Shown here: positions 19,001 to 27,914 of the stretch, piece by piece
Layout: each line of letters begins with the position of its first letter
Numbering within the stretch: the first letter of the stretch is position 1
Assembly: GCF_001468005.1 (NCBI RefSeq)
Contig: NZ_LNYY01000019.1
Coordinates: 1,857,070-1,921,069, forward strand
Length of the DNA: 64,000 nucleotides
DNA from: Legionella steelei
GTDB taxonomy: Bacteria; Pseudomonadota; Gammaproteobacteria; Legionellales; Legionellaceae
Direction: 5' to 3'
Program-made: the position numbers and the translations under genes
Notes under the pieces: generated by a model
Database searches by the model: none
Told to the model about the DNA's origin: nothing
What the model saw: only the letters and a program-made list of their open reading frames with translations

Positions 19001-20264
19001 ATTTTTTTTCTAATTTATTTACATAATAAAGTTTGCCACCATATCTAATAAAACCGGCATTAGCTTTAATGGGTAATTCATTTAGATTTTCTCGGTTAGG
19101 TTCTAATAATGAAGCGCTTACTTCATATGAAGAATCGAATACGAGCAGGGAGTTAATAATTTTATATTGAAATGCTGCGCTTTCATCACCTTGTGCTGTA
19201 AGCTTTTTTTCCATTTTATCTAAAAGAGAATAGACATAATCTTTAACTTCACTCAACGTGCTCCGATCACGTTCATCTATTGCAGATACTTTTGGTGCGC
19301 CCGTTGATGGCCTAGCATCCGATAAAACAGAAAAACGCGCATCCTTTCCAGCATAGATTCCTCCCGTAAATAATAACTGATCTAACCTATATGAGATCAG
19401 CTCTTGGAGTAGACCAGTAGACTTTATTCTTTGATGGAGTTTGTCATCTAAACGCGCTCCTTCAATGCGGTTGATACGCTCAAATTGAATTGAACTTTTT
19501 TCGGGCCAATGAAGATCTTCGGTTAAACTACTATCAATTTCAGCATATGAAAATGATGTATTCAGAGGAGAACAAAGGTATATTTTATCATTTTTTTTAA
19601 TTAAAAATGGCTCTGTTGCACGACCATTATTGAATGCAAAAACAGCCAATTTATTTTTGAAATTGGCATCATTGATGTCCACATCATTATCTATGGTTAA
19701 CAAGTTGAACGTATGAAAATTATAATAATCATCCAAAACAATAAAGTTCCTGCCGTCTAAGCCTTCTACTATTTTTACTTTACTTGCTAAGACGTCTTTT
19801 TTTCCTGTTTCCCCTTCGAGCGATCTCAGTATTTCAAAAGGTATTTTGGCCATTTCTAGAGCCATAGTTAATACCTTAAGATTATCCGTCACCGGAAGCA
19901 CTTTTTTTCCATACTTGCTACTTATGTGCAACCTCACCTCTTCAATGACAGAACCTGTTCTGCCTTCTCTTTCATAAACAAATCTTTTTGAGCGTGGGGA
20001 GTTGGAAAATCCTGTCAGTGACTTTGAAAGCTGATATTGTTTTAGTACATAGTGATTTCTTTCATTTTCTTCTTTTTGGGCTTTAAGTTTAGCTATGGTT
20101 TCTTCCATATTCTGGCTGCGTAATGCAAATAAAGAACTGATAGGGGCGTCTTCGGGTAAAAAACCAATGTCCAGAGACAAATCAGCAGATAACTCACTCG
20201 ATTTTGCTGTAGATCCAGATGAAGGTACTGGGACTGATTCAGGTATTGGTGAAGGGGTAGACAT
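16095..20264 (-). CDS. Large repeat-containing protein, candidate Dot/Icm effector
   Basis: 1389 residues, no signal peptide or membrane helix. The family is not recognised. A module recurs: KLYYVNKLEKKCQELE at 411-426 followed by a helix at 447-461, and KLFYINKTDKKCEEIR at 683-698 followed by one at 717-730. Weaker copies start at KIYLCS (227) and KLYLAIKEGK (812, helix 862-879). Between about 900 and 1060 is a different domain with conserved-looking AHSFNKHAGMGLDR, SSHVSF and MHLHFDRAHQN motifs. The last 90 residues are helical and charged, ending STSADQENRPG. Size, modular repeats and isolation fit Legionella effectors, which is inference. The ribosome site is weak (GGAA before ATG). Confidence 0.7.
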   Translation of the reverse strand: MSTPSPIPESVPVPSSGSTAKSSELSADLSLDIGFLPEDAPISSLFALRSQNMEETIAKLKAQKEENERNHYVLKQYQLSKSLTGFSNSPRSKRFVYEREGRTGSVIEEVRLHISSKYGKKVLPVTDNLKVLTMALEMAKIPFEILRSLEGETGKKDVLASKVKIVEGLDGRNFIVLDDYYNFHTFNLLTIDNDVDINDANFKNKLAVFAFNNGRATEPFLIKKNDKIYLCSPLNTSFSYAEIDSSLTEDLHWPEKSSIQFERINRIEGARLDDKLHQRIKSTGLLQELISYRLDQLLFTGGIYAGKDARFSVLSDARPSTGAPKVSAIDERDRSTLSEVKDYVYSLLDKMEKKLTAQGDESAAFQYKIINSLLVFDSSYEVSASLLEPNRENLNELPIKANAGFIRYGGKLYYVNKLEKKCQELEVKGELLKQFDAYLHPSTIPKLLSQKELHTVVTMTGIRDLRLEDDARRSPLENELLRTTWMRLAYALNTSVSRIKGKDVADPFRDDFHVAIESAYEEVNLILSLTKTYDEASIKHHLSDYLKDIFCIAERVKEGAVRPAFPTAQVPLEDVFLSTSGMGALTQMIMTSIKQMKEHEKIYLNRRVYFELDIFIRNLFPVIRPEGLNIKDYESVVLTLENGTLKVSPVGCDLMRRETPPTVETLQALPTHSNEAYVRTGDKLFYINKTDKKCEEIRCDDMTKIDSLMDPKGVAKTLSRDEMEIITAITKQATDFKEKVNVIIDGFGQNVSADSQTAPTHYAGTDIIASIQKQMEIRKELKGKAEREGYTLDFSGLMPDEKPNVLTMDKRKLYLAIKEGKLVCYVRQESELKTISLDSLKKGIDTSIRSQLAEAALSGDAILTQEQKDAVFEITTKEGFKPREYKEEPLTVVLDTTMTALKHIHMPLLLHQFQEEINSGKLAILTAHSFNKHAGMGLDRLSCGVASAIYNKDHFPGLKTTFASSHVSFQPTDPTPAMTCHQLEKAYPCMHLHFDRAHQNSYYIHKNLVPNISHIGRIYSPFTRETSHNIQDIWGFLYIDFTPKPGGSLTYGPTVKRDMLSIVLPALGIPLRDGYGFSNSVCCNIGNFLRISIGSESRENIQFKYKIICDFLDICEKLYITGQTNLYSTVCSIFLTASSGDEASKNKKIKEIPELLKKFTEERINPIMAKRETKDAILKAVPPEFTNPSQFCKTTVSCIYDSLPVPPAFSVASAFMPMPTIIKIMNMCGLPKERDSERDRNKSYVVEDRRGATVIVGNEEIQELKSKLQPIVKLLTITQKMWTKEFPSPPISEELKKAAASKIRAKIDLFLKEILSPEFDKNKLPEALARFEDEMLTPPKISKDEAESATAYSAKTVSTLRASSMFKAEPQGTKSAAASTSADQENRPG

Positions 20265-20786
20265 ATAATCATTCCAACATGTTCATATTGTTTTATATAT
20301 TATAGGCCATAGCTGCCCTTCTATTGCTCATCAAGAACCTATAAACCACTTATTGACTCACCATTGCCCAATAATGCACTGGACTGCTAGTACTTCTCTT
20401 AATTTGGTGAAGGCAAAGCCGTAACCCGGGTTGTAGATCTTTGAGAATTGTATCCAAACGATGAAGACAGCCGTGCTATTGGTAATTTAAAACTCACGGC
20501 TCTGCTCATTTTCCTCTTTACACTATATTAAATATGAATAGCAACCGGGCTTAGGAAAAACGTTGATTGTTCGGAACTATAAAACAAGCGTAGCCAGGTT
20601 ACTCGCAACCATGATTTCAACCATCAACTCTACTCACCAAAATTACAATCCACGAATAAATCCCCACTCCAATTTTGGGAGCACGAGTTTATTAATGAAC
20701 ATACTGAGCCCGCCAACCCTTACCTCCAACCCATTTTCAACGGCTAATAAACCCCAACCGCCATTTGCTGTCCGTTTATAGTTGAT
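20265..20786. other. Intergenic region with gene relic
   Basis: No intact gene. It holds a REP-like arm at about 20,401-20,436, the displaced nuclease 3' copy listed separately, and on the minus strand an unstarted open stretch of about 45 codons (20,650-20,780, containing GGWGLLAVENGLEV). That stretch may be a relic of another gene. Confidence 0.4.
20438..20600 (+). pseudogene. Displaced, decayed copy of the 3' end of the gene at 13,081-14,154
   Basis: This stretch runs in parallel with 14,023-14,185: the same TATCCAAACGATGAAGAC, GCTATTGGTAATTTAAAACTCAC and CATTTTCCTCTTTACA blocks occur in the same order, with scattered substitutions. One base is deleted after AAACTCAC, which breaks the frame. 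Similarity continues past the stop codon into the 3' flank as far as the GTAGCCAGG arm. It therefore looks like a segmental copy that decayed, not a gene. Confidence 0.75.
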
Positions 20787-22037
20787 TTAATTATTTCTTA
20801 ATACATGACAATAAGCAGGTAATAAATGATTATATTGGTACATTTTAACCATCTTCACTATCTTTTTCGAATGACTTAATTTTTTAAACAGTTCGTCTGC
20901 AATTTTAATAAAAATCAGTTGTTGTCTAGGCTTCACATTGTAGGCTAATGCCAGATAGATTCCATTACATGGGCTATAGGCATACAAGGATTCATAACCC
21001 AGTGTGCCGCCGGAATGAACCCAGGTCATCCCGTTACTTTTAAAATAGATAAGGCCAATACCAGCGCCTATACCTATTTCAGTGAATGGTTTAGACTCTT
21101 CAAAATATTTTGGTGTACCAATGGTTTCGATATTAACCGTTTTGGTATTCACTGTAGAAATAAGAGAGGTCATATTTTCTAATGACTTCTTAGACAAGAT
21201 GTTATTTGTAAAAAGTTGATTCAGCCACAATAGTAAATCATGCGGGGTTGAAACCAATGCACCAGCAGATTGTGCAAAGGATGGGGTAATGTTTGTAACA
21301 TCCGAATTAAACTTAAATGTTCCATCTCGATTATATCCATGAGCAAGCCTCGTCTTAATCGATTCTGAGTAAGGTAAAACTGAATAAAAAGTATTAGGTA
21401 AATTATAGCGCTTAAAATATTCATCAAATACTACGTGTATGGGTTTGTGAGTGACCTTTTCAATGATGAGCCCCAATAAAACATAGTCTGTATTGGTATA
21501 ATGGTATTTTTTCCCAGGGATAGATACATCATGATGTTGATAAGCCATATCAGCCAGCTCTTTAAGGGACCAATATTTTTGGGGATTTTTCCTTAGTAAC
21601 TTGTCGAACGAGCTTCCGCTGGTGTAATTATAAACACCACTGGTATGGCGTAACAAATCACCCAGGGTTATTTTTTTCCACCTAGGGTATTGGGTCAGCC
21701 ATTTTCCTACCTTGTCATTAATATTTAGTTTATTTACTTCTACCAGCTTATAAATAATGGTTGCAGTAAATGTCTTTGTGATGCTTCCCATCTGAAACAA
21801 AGTATCGTTAGTCATTTCTTTATTTTTTAATAAAGTCTCATAACCACTAACATAATCACCTATTTTATTATTCGGAAACTGAATACTTAAAGATATGCCA
21901 GGTAAACCGTATTTTTTTCTGTTTTTATCCAGAATTTGTTGTATGTCATTTCTTAAAGAAGTATTACTGGCTGCGTCGAAGGCATAGACACAAGAAATAC
22001 AGCCCAAAAAGAGTATGAATAACCTATATAAACGCAT
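20787..22037 (-). CDS. Secreted serine hydrolase, class C beta-lactamase/DD-peptidase fold
   Basis: 416 residues from ATG at 22037, chosen because a signal peptide starts there (MRLYRLFILFLGCISCVYAF). The catalytic set is complete: S-x-x-K as SITK (85-88), Y-x-N as YTN (180-182) and HSGG near 347 in place of KTG. The HxGG form is common in esterases and peptidases of this fold. It probably acts in the periplasm on a peptide or ester. Nothing marks it as an antibiotic-resistance gene. It stands alone, with no close co-directional neighbour. Confidence 0.85.
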   Translation of the reverse strand: MRLYRLFILFLGCISCVYAFDAASNTSLRNDIQQILDKNRKKYGLPGISLSIQFPNNKIGDYVSGYETLLKNKEMTNDTLFQMGSITKTFTATIIYKLVEVNKLNINDKVGKWLTQYPRWKKITLGDLLRHTSGVYNYTSGSSFDKLLRKNPQKYWSLKELADMAYQHHDVSIPGKKYHYTNTDYVLLGLIIEKVTHKPIHVVFDEYFKRYNLPNTFYSVLPYSESIKTRLAHGYNRDGTFKFNSDVTNITPSFAQSAGALVSTPHDLLLWLNQLFTNNILSKKSLENMTSLISTVNTKTVNIETIGTPKYFEESKPFTEIGIGAGIGLIYFKSNGMTWVHSGGTLGYESLYAYSPCNGIYLALAYNVKPRQQLIFIKIADELFKKLSHSKKIVKMVKMYQYNHLLPAYCHVLRNN

Positions 22038-22473
22038 TATTTCTACTTTAATGAAAAATTGCAGCATAAATTAATTTGCCCGCTAACTCTAGAGCACGGC
22101 AAACAATAGGCCGCGCTTGCTAATTTCTCCAATACCAAGCTCACTTTCAGTATCGAACTCACGGGCCACCAAGCTCTTGATTTTTTTTATGAGCCATCCC
22201 TAATTATTAATCTTTACTAAATGTTCTTATGGTTAAAAAAAGTTAATGAATTAAGTGCAACAGTCAATAATAAAACCAGGGGACGGACCCCTGCAGGAAG
22301 TGTACAGATTGTTTAAATTATTTTGACAATTTAATTATGATTTTTAATTTAAAGAGAGTTAACAGGAAGTCGGGCCATCTCCAATTGTAGTTCAGTGTCC
22401 CAATAAACATGTCGTCGTACAGCAAAGTATGTTGGCCTCAACCCAGCGATAAAAAAAGTTGATGATCGTTAAT
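22038..22473. other. Intergenic region, nothing recognised
   Basis: 436 AT-rich bases with no convincing frame, hairpin or promoter pair that I could support. Confidence 0.4.
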
Positions 22474-23577
22474 TCATGTGTTTTCACTTTCATCTTCTGC
22501 TGCGAGTTGTAAGAGCATGTCTTTGCTTTTTGCATACCGTTCCCAATGGGTATCAACAAGAGTAACATGGCCTACCTTGCGAGCTATCCGAGGTTTTTTT
22601 CCATAGGCGTGATAATGAACCCCAGGAATAGACAAGCACGACTCCAGTGGAAGCAGATTGCCAATGCAATTTAATAACAAACAAGAACCGGTTACTTCCG
22701 TACTTCCCAAAGGCAAATCAAAAAGTGCACGCAAATGATTTTCAAATTGGCTGGTATAAGCACCCTCAATAGTCCAGTGACCAGAATTGTGAACACGTGG
22801 CGCTATCTCGTTAGCAATTAATTGATTCCCTCGGTAAAAAAACTCAATTGTAAGTACTCCTACATAGTCTAGAGCTTCTAAAATTTTGAGTGCATAAGTT
22901 TGTGCCTCTTGTTGTAAATCGCGATGATGTACTGGCGCTTCAGAGAAATGTAATATGCCTTTTTTATGATGATTTTTAATCAGTGGGTAGAAGTTTGTTT
23001 CACATTTTTTATTTCGAACAGCAATTAATGAAAATTCGTTTTCAAAAGAGATTAACTCTTCAAGGATAAGGGGTTGATTGCCTAACATGTTCCAGCTTTT
23101 TGAAATATCGGATTGGCCTCGTAAGACATATTGGCCTTTGCCATCATAGCCAAATTGTCTTGTTTTTAACACGGCGGGCATTCCTATGTCTGAGAGCGAC
23201 TGTACCAAATCATGTTCTGACTCAACCGGTAAAAATCTTGGGGTTGGAATGTTTAAAGATCTAAAAAAGTTTTTTTCATATAATCTGTCTTGAGTAATTT
23301 TCAATGCTTGAGTCGAGGGATAGAAAGGCCGCATTGTGGCAACCAATTCGGCACAAGAAAGCGGTATATTTTCTGTTTCAATCGTAACGCAATCCACTTC
23401 TGCCAAAAATTGTTTTAAAGCCAACTCATCATTAAACTCAGCGACTATCAGTTTAGTAAGATCACCAGCACAGGCATCAGGACTGGGATCCAAGCACACA
23501 GTGTCAATTCCTAATGGATAAGCCGCTAATGCCAACATTCTTGCAAGTTGTCCACCACCTAAAATACCAAGTTTCAT
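22474..23577 (-). CDS. purK: N5-carboxyaminoimidazole ribonucleotide synthase
   Basis: 367 residues, full length for PurK. The N-terminal [11 protein letters not shown] nucleotide loop, the ATP-grasp core with [14 protein letters not shown], and the [13 protein letters not shown] metal/ATP segment are all present. It converts AIR, ATP and bicarbonate to N5-CAIR in purine synthesis. Its ATG overlaps the stop of purE by four bases (ATGA), so the two are coupled and supply substrate to each other. Confidence 0.97.
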   Translation of the reverse strand: MKLGILGGGQLARMLALAAYPLGIDTVCLDPSPDACAGDLTKLIVAEFNDELALKQFLAEVDCVTIETENIPLSCAELVATMRPFYPSTQALKITQDRLYEKNFFRSLNIPTPRFLPVESEHDLVQSLSDIGMPAVLKTRQFGYDGKGQYVLRGQSDISKSWNMLGNQPLILEELISFENEFSLIAVRNKKCETNFYPLIKNHHKKGILHFSEAPVHHRDLQQEAQTYALKILEALDYVGVLTIEFFYRGNQLIANEIAPRVHNSGHWTIEGAYTSQFENHLRALFDLPLGSTEVTGSCLLLNCIGNLLPLESCLSIPGVHYHAYGKKPRIARKVGHVTLVDTHWERYAKSKDMLLQLAAEDESENT

Positions 23578-24074
23578 GTTAACTCCTTTGGGGGGGTTGG
23601 ATTATCGAGCACTTTTTGTGTTTGTTGTTCTCGATAGAGTTTTAGGGCAGTGCGAATGTCAGGATATTTATTTGCAAGCATTGCGGCAGCTAACAGAGCG
23701 GCGTTGATGGCACCTGCTTTGCCTATCGATAAAGTGCCTACAGGTATGCCGGCGGGCATTTGTACAATAGATAATAAGGAATCAATGCCATTTAAAGTTT
23801 GCGAGGTGACCGGAACCCCTAAAACAGGCAATGATGTTTTGGCTGCTACCATCCCAGGGAGATGGGCTGCTCCTCCTGCACCCGCAATAATTACTTCCAA
23901 ACCTCGCATCTCGGCCTGTTCTGCATACTGGAAAAGTTTATCTGGCGTTCTATGAGCAGAGACAATTTCCGCCTCATAAGTAATGTTCAAAGTGTCCAGT
24001 GTTTGAGCGGCGTGAGTCAATGTTTGCCAATCACTTTGAGAGCCCATAATAAGGCCTATTAATATGGTTTTCAC
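23574..24074 (-). CDS. purE: N5-carboxyaminoimidazole ribonucleotide mutase
   Basis: 166 residues from GTG at 24074, chosen because AAAGGAG lies eight bases upstream; the frame is open to 24104 without a site. PurE motifs are MGSQSDW, SAHRTP and [12 protein letters not shown]. The enzyme moves the carboxylate of N5-CAIR to give CAIR. It is followed by purK with a four-base overlap. This is the standard bacterial class I PurE that works with PurK. Confidence 0.97.
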   Translation of the reverse strand: MKTILIGLIMGSQSDWQTLTHAAQTLDTLNITYEAEIVSAHRTPDKLFQYAEQAEMRGLEVIIAGAGGAAHLPGMVAAKTSLPVLGVPVTSQTLNGIDSLLSIVQMPAGIPVGTLSIGKAGAINAALLAAAMLANKYPDIRTALKLYREQQTQKVLDNPTPPKELT

Positions 24075-24266
24075 AGAGCGACTCCTTTGTTTGTATGTTT
24101 GCAACGCTTCATTGAATTTGATTCTCTCAAACGGTTATATAAGTTATTTTCCATCCTTCAGCAGAAAGACTCACTCGAATCACAGCATTCTTGACACCAT
24201 AGTCAAGTAGAGAACTCATCGAGCATGCCCAGGTATAAAGTTAAGTATGGGTTACAACACTATGTT

Positions 24267-24923
24267 TCAAATCAGGTCACTATTAAAACCAAATTTAGCA
24301 TCTTGATAAAAGATCACCTCACCTGTTGAGATATCATGATGTCCCCCAATAATGCCACACTCACCTGTTTCAATAAGTTCTTTCAAAATGGGACTGCGCT
24401 CCATAACAGCATAGACTGTTTTTCGTACATTAATCGTTGTAACCTTTTCTACAAATTCCTCGTTACTTGAGGTTCGATTTTCAACTATGGTATTTTCGGC
24501 ACGAACAGCAGATTGTATTTTACTTAATAAGGCAGTCAAACTGCCCATTTCTACATTATCACATGCACCTTTTATTGCACCACATTTTGAATGTCCCAAA
24601 ACCACTATTATCTTTGCTCCTGCTATTTTACAAGCAAATTCCATACTGCCTAAAATATCTTCATTAATAATGGTTCCGGCAATGCGCACGCTAAATACAT
24701 CGCCTAAACCCTGGTCAAAAATCAACTCGACTGAGGTGCGTGAATCAATACAACTTAAGATAATTGCAAAGGGGTGTTGTCCATCAGAGGTTTCATTGGC
24801 TTGCTGTAACAGGTTACGATTAATTTTTAAGTTGTTTATAAATCGTTTGTTGCCTTCTTGCAATAAGTGCAACGCAATTGTAGGCGTAATCGCTGCTTGC
24901 ATTTCTTTAGTCAAAGTTTTCAT
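24267..24923 (-). CDS. Beta-class carbonic anhydrase
   Basis: 218 residues. Zinc ligands and the active-site dyad are in the usual positions: C58, D60 and R62 in SCIDSRTS, then H111 and C114 in GHSKCGA. It interconverts CO2 and bicarbonate in the cytoplasm. Being next to purE/purK it may supply bicarbonate for PurK, but it has its own intergenic gap of 190 bases. A long plus-strand frame overlapping its 5' half is a shadow. Confidence 0.95.
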   Translation of the reverse strand: MKTLTKEMQAAITPTIALHLLQEGNKRFINNLKINRNLLQQANETSDGQHPFAIILSCIDSRTSVELIFDQGLGDVFSVRIAGTIINEDILGSMEFACKIAGAKIIVVLGHSKCGAIKGACDNVEMGSLTALLSKIQSAVRAENTIVENRTSSNEEFVEKVTTINVRKTVYAVMERSPILKELIETGECGIIGGHHDISTGEVIFYQDAKFGFNSDLI

Positions 24924-25487
24924 TTTATGCTCCTATACAAGCTCTAAGCATCAGGTAGACTCGATAAGATCTACCATTTTAACAGTAATATTTTTCAGTT
25001 TGCATCTATATTACAATTACGAACACATTAGCAACCTTTTTCTCATTTTTATTTATCTTCATAATATGCCCCTGCCAATTTAAGAAAACTTCAGACTGAA
25101 CTCAAATAAACAATTTATAAATCATTAAAAAACGGCAGAACCATGGCCTTGACGAAAAAGGCTCGGGCTGCCGGTTCATCCCGTTTTTCCGACAGCATGA
25201 AATCAACTGTAGTACCTTCCTTATCCACTGCCCTTTCAATTTGATATACGTCTCATCCATACGCCATGAGACACCACAGTGTCGTTTGTGACGCTTTCGA
25301 AAGACTCCAGAAAAATCCGATAAATCGACTGATCATGAAAATTTTTGCGACAAAACCGAATTTATCCATTACTAAAACAGCCTATGCATGGATGTGAAAA
25401 CAGCTCGTAGGCTGGGTGATTTTCACCCAACCATAGTTGATAAATTGAAAATCCAATGTTGGGTCAAAACGACTTAACCCATTCAGA
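24924..25487. other. Intergenic region with IS relic and repeat arms
   Basis: No intact gene. It contains the IS6-type transposase relic and, at about 25,408-25,430, a GTAGGCTGGGTG...CACCCAACC palindrome. Confidence 0.5.
25125..25330 (-). pseudogene. IS6-family transposase relic
   Basis: On the minus strand, one frame reads SWRMDETYIKLKGQ and the next reads VDKEGTTVDFMLSEKRDEPA then RAFFVKA. Joined, these match the central DDE-domain core of IS6/IS26-type transposases, with a small deletion and frame change between them. Both ends of the gene and the terminal repeats are absent. It records an old insertion near the purEK/carbonic anhydrase region. Confidence 0.8.
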
Positions 25488-26126
25488 CTACTTCTTATTT
25501 AATATGACAGAAATAAAATTATTATTATCTTTCATTTTATTGTTTACCTCGCTAACAGCCTTATTACGATCCTTTTTATTAATCTGACTTGTATTTGCCA
25601 AGGTTATGTGAGGAGCAAAGTATTTTGGAAGTAGATCGGTATCCATTTTGTACTTTGTTCCATGCTCTTCATTATATCGATCCAGTGCTTCATTCAACTC
25701 CCGGTTAATCATTCTTAGTGTTTCCAGAGAGTCCTTTGCAGGAAATAGTACTACAGCATTACGGTTGCACTTTATATTTAGAGGATTTTTGGGATTGGAA
25801 GGTTCAGGGCAGTTAGGAGCGACATGCAGGAGACCTGCTGGATCGAAATAAAAAATGAATTGTTCCTTATTTTTTAACTCCTTTTTCATAAAATTTCTTA
25901 GTTCTTTCGCTTTGCCAACCTGTCTTATCCACCCTACAGTAACATGATAATTTCTGGGTTTATTATTTGTTTTTCGTGCAACAATAGTATTTTCTACAAA
26001 CTTGGTATAAATTTGATTTTTATCCTTTTCTGAAACCCTGTAGATTAAAACCAGATCATTAGCATCTGATGCAAAAACTTGACAGGAAAATAAAACAAGA
26101 AAGCAAATACTTATAAGTTTTTTCAT
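25488..26126 (-). CDS. Exported 2H-phosphoesterase-like protein
   Basis: 212 residues with a clear signal peptide (MKKLISICFLVLFSCQVFAS). Two H-x-T motifs sit in the arrangement of the 2H superfamily: YHVTVGW (H61, T63) and APHITLAN (H173, T175). 2H enzymes such as LigT and cyclic phosphodiesterases hydrolyse 2',3'-cyclic phosphates or 2',5' linkages. A signal peptide is unusual for that family and implies action in the periplasm or outside the cell, perhaps on RNA breakdown products. This is inference from motifs only. Confidence 0.6.
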   Translation of the reverse strand: MKKLISICFLVLFSCQVFASDANDLVLIYRVSEKDKNQIYTKFVENTIVARKTNNKPRNYHVTVGWIRQVGKAKELRNFMKKELKNKEQFIFYFDPAGLLHVAPNCPEPSNPKNPLNIKCNRNAVVLFPAKDSLETLRMINRELNEALDRYNEEHGTKYKMDTDLLPKYFAPHITLANTSQINKKDRNKAVSEVNNKMKDNNNFISVILNKK

Positions 26127-26831
26127 ACTGAACCTCTATCTCAAAATTATTAGACTCTCCCATTTTAAAAGATTGAGAGCCCAATTTGTAAATAATTTGC
26201 TCTGGATGAGTAAAGATAGTGTTAATAAAGCATAATTTGAGGATGACGATTGTACAAAACATGGGCAACTCGTAGGTTGGGTCATTTTGACCTGTAATGC
26301 TCTAATTAATAATCCAAACAATTTTACCCTTGAAAATAGAGAATAAATCACCAGATAGGCATAATGAAATCGATATTTATTTTAACATTTTATTTTTTAC
26401 GATCGCTCACTCTGTTGATTAGATCTAATGGAGCAAAAAAGGCAGTAGCTGAAAATCTAATGTCATTTATATCATGAGATAGTTTTTTTATCAGAGATAT
26501 GAATTTTTCATCGCCAGAAAATTTTCTAATATCTACATAAAAGGATTCTTTTTTTTATGATCAAATCCATATTTATGCTCACTTCTAATGGGAATCTCAA
26601 TAAACCATAAAAATAATTTTGAAATAATCCTTTAACGATAATCCACTTTTTTCCTCTATTGATTTTATTAGGACTGCTAGCTAACCTTGCTGCTCTTAAG
26701 AAGAGCAGGGGTTGTTTAAGATTTTTTTTAACTTCTCTTCCGAGAAACTACCAGGAAACATAGCATAATGATGTGGGTGGATATTATTCTTGAGATTAGA
26801 ATATGCCGCCCCTTAAAGATTGGGCCCTTAT
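26127..26831. other. Intergenic region with gene relic
   Basis: About 700 bases with no intact gene. It contains a repeat arm near 26,270, the relic listed at 26,390-26,590, and an 8 bp hairpin at 26,690-26,708 (CTGCTCTT with AAGAGCAG). Confidence 0.45.
26390..26590 (-). pseudogene. C-terminal relic of an unknown gene
   Basis: The minus strand has a well-formed stretch reading SFYVDIRKFSGDEKF, then SLIKKLSHDINDIRFSA and APLDLINRVSDRKK, ending at TAA (26,390-26,392). Upstream the frame is carried on by IPIRSEHKYGFDHKK but breaks at a run of A residues, and no start codon is found. It looks like the tail of a decayed gene of unknown family. Confidence 0.45.
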
Positions 26832-27914
26832 CTATCTTAAACTAAAGCTCGTTGATTCCATATGAAGCTTATGGCTATTATGTGTATAAAAATCGGATCT
26901 TTTTATGTCTTCGAAAATGTTTCTTAGAACGCTTTTCTCTTCAAGTGCATTGATTTGGTTATGAGTCAGCATTATCTCACCACCCTTTATCCATTTGAGT
27001 AAGCTATTTGCCGCTTCTTTTCGCGTGCTATTGGTTGCAACACAGCTTTTGTCAGCTTCCCATTCAAATGCGAGATAATCATCTAGCGCATAAGTTAAAT
27101 CTTTATGCGATTTTGGCGTTAAATTCTTGGATAGCACTTCCCGATTTTGAGGAGCATGGTTTTGCACGACTCTGTTCTCTGGTCTACAAAACAGGGTTTG
27201 CGATAAAAGCGGTGATTTGGCTGTTTTGGGTAATAAAGGAGGTTGGGTAGTAATGTCCTTTCTTTTAATTTTCAAAGCAAATGGCTCAATGTGGCTGCGC
27301 TGCTCTTCTAAAGCACTGTGTAATCTCTTAGCAGCGGACAAAGCACCAATTGGATTGTTATCGAAATCGGCGAAAAACTCTCGATCCTTAGTAGCTGCTG
27401 GAGGGTTACGTAATATTGATATTTCAGGGCAGTTACTTTTTATTGCGTGAAGCTCTTTTGCATACACAGCATCAAGATAATTTCGTAATACAAAGCTATC
27501 TTTTGTATTCCAATAACCGCCACCGACTGCATAGGAAAAGAGTAGTGATTCTATATTTCCAAAGCGACGCGCAAAAGCTTGTAATTTTTTCTCTATCATG
27601 TGCACTTCATTGGTGCATTCTATTTGATTTCTTTCGACTAATGGAAAGCTGACTTGTTTACTTAGAAACATATTACGAATGAATACTGAAAAATTCTCTG
27701 GGAATGATGTATGTGCAGGTTTTATGATCCAGCCTTCTTGGATTCCATAACAAGGAAACCATGTTCCTTTGCTTGCTGAGTTTGTACCTGAAGAGCAATA
27801 AAAATAGGGGGCTTTCTCTAAAGATACTGCAGAGAGATTTCTTTCGACTTTTTCGTTTCCTTCAATACTTACATATGAAAAAACGTTACCTTTTTCTACT
27901 GCTTTAGCTTGCAT
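26832..27914 (-). CDS. Hypothetical protein, candidate effector
   Basis: 360 residues, not recognised. GAGG lies nine bases before ATG at 27914, so the start is sound. No signal peptide or membrane helix. The N-terminal half is globular (YFYCSSGTNSASKGTWFPCYG near 37-57, LLFSYAVGGGYWN near 124-136). A low-complexity Lys/Pro/Ser linker spans about 215-270, and a charged helical C-terminal part follows. Size, isolation and position in an accessory zone fit a Dot/Icm substrate, but there is no direct evidence. Confidence 0.6.
   Translation of the reverse strand: MQAKAVEKGNVFSYVSIEGNEKVERNLSAVSLEKAPYFYCSSGTNSASKGTWFPCYGIQEGWIIKPAHTSFPENFSVFIRNMFLSKQVSFPLVERNQIECTNEVHMIEKKLQAFARRFGNIESLLFSYAVGGGYWNTKDSFVLRNYLDAVYAKELHAIKSNCPEISILRNPPAATKDREFFADFDNNPIGALSAAKRLHSALEEQRSHIEPFALKIKRKDITTQPPLLPKTAKSPLLSQTLFCRPENRVVQNHAPQNREVLSKNLTPKSHKDLTYALDDYLAFEWEADKSCVATNSTRKEAANSLLKWIKGGEIMLTHNQINALEEKSVLRNIFEDIKRSDFYTHNSHKLHMESTSFSLR

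Noticed and set aside
20563-20781. 72-residue plus-strand frame
   Set aside because: Starts inside the decayed nuclease copy and runs through non-coding DNA; low-complexity translation.
20787-22037. Antibiotic-resistance beta-lactamase
   Set aside because: It has SxxK and YxN but HSGG instead of KTG and family-level features of esterases or peptidases; no basis for a resistance call.
22322-22345. TTGACA followed by TATGAT as a promoter
   Set aside because: The spacer is only about eight bases, too short for a sigma-70 promoter.
24487-25083. 198-residue plus-strand open frame
   Set aside because: Lies antisense to the carbonic anhydrase gene, has no ribosome site and gives a Cys-rich, non-protein-like sequence.
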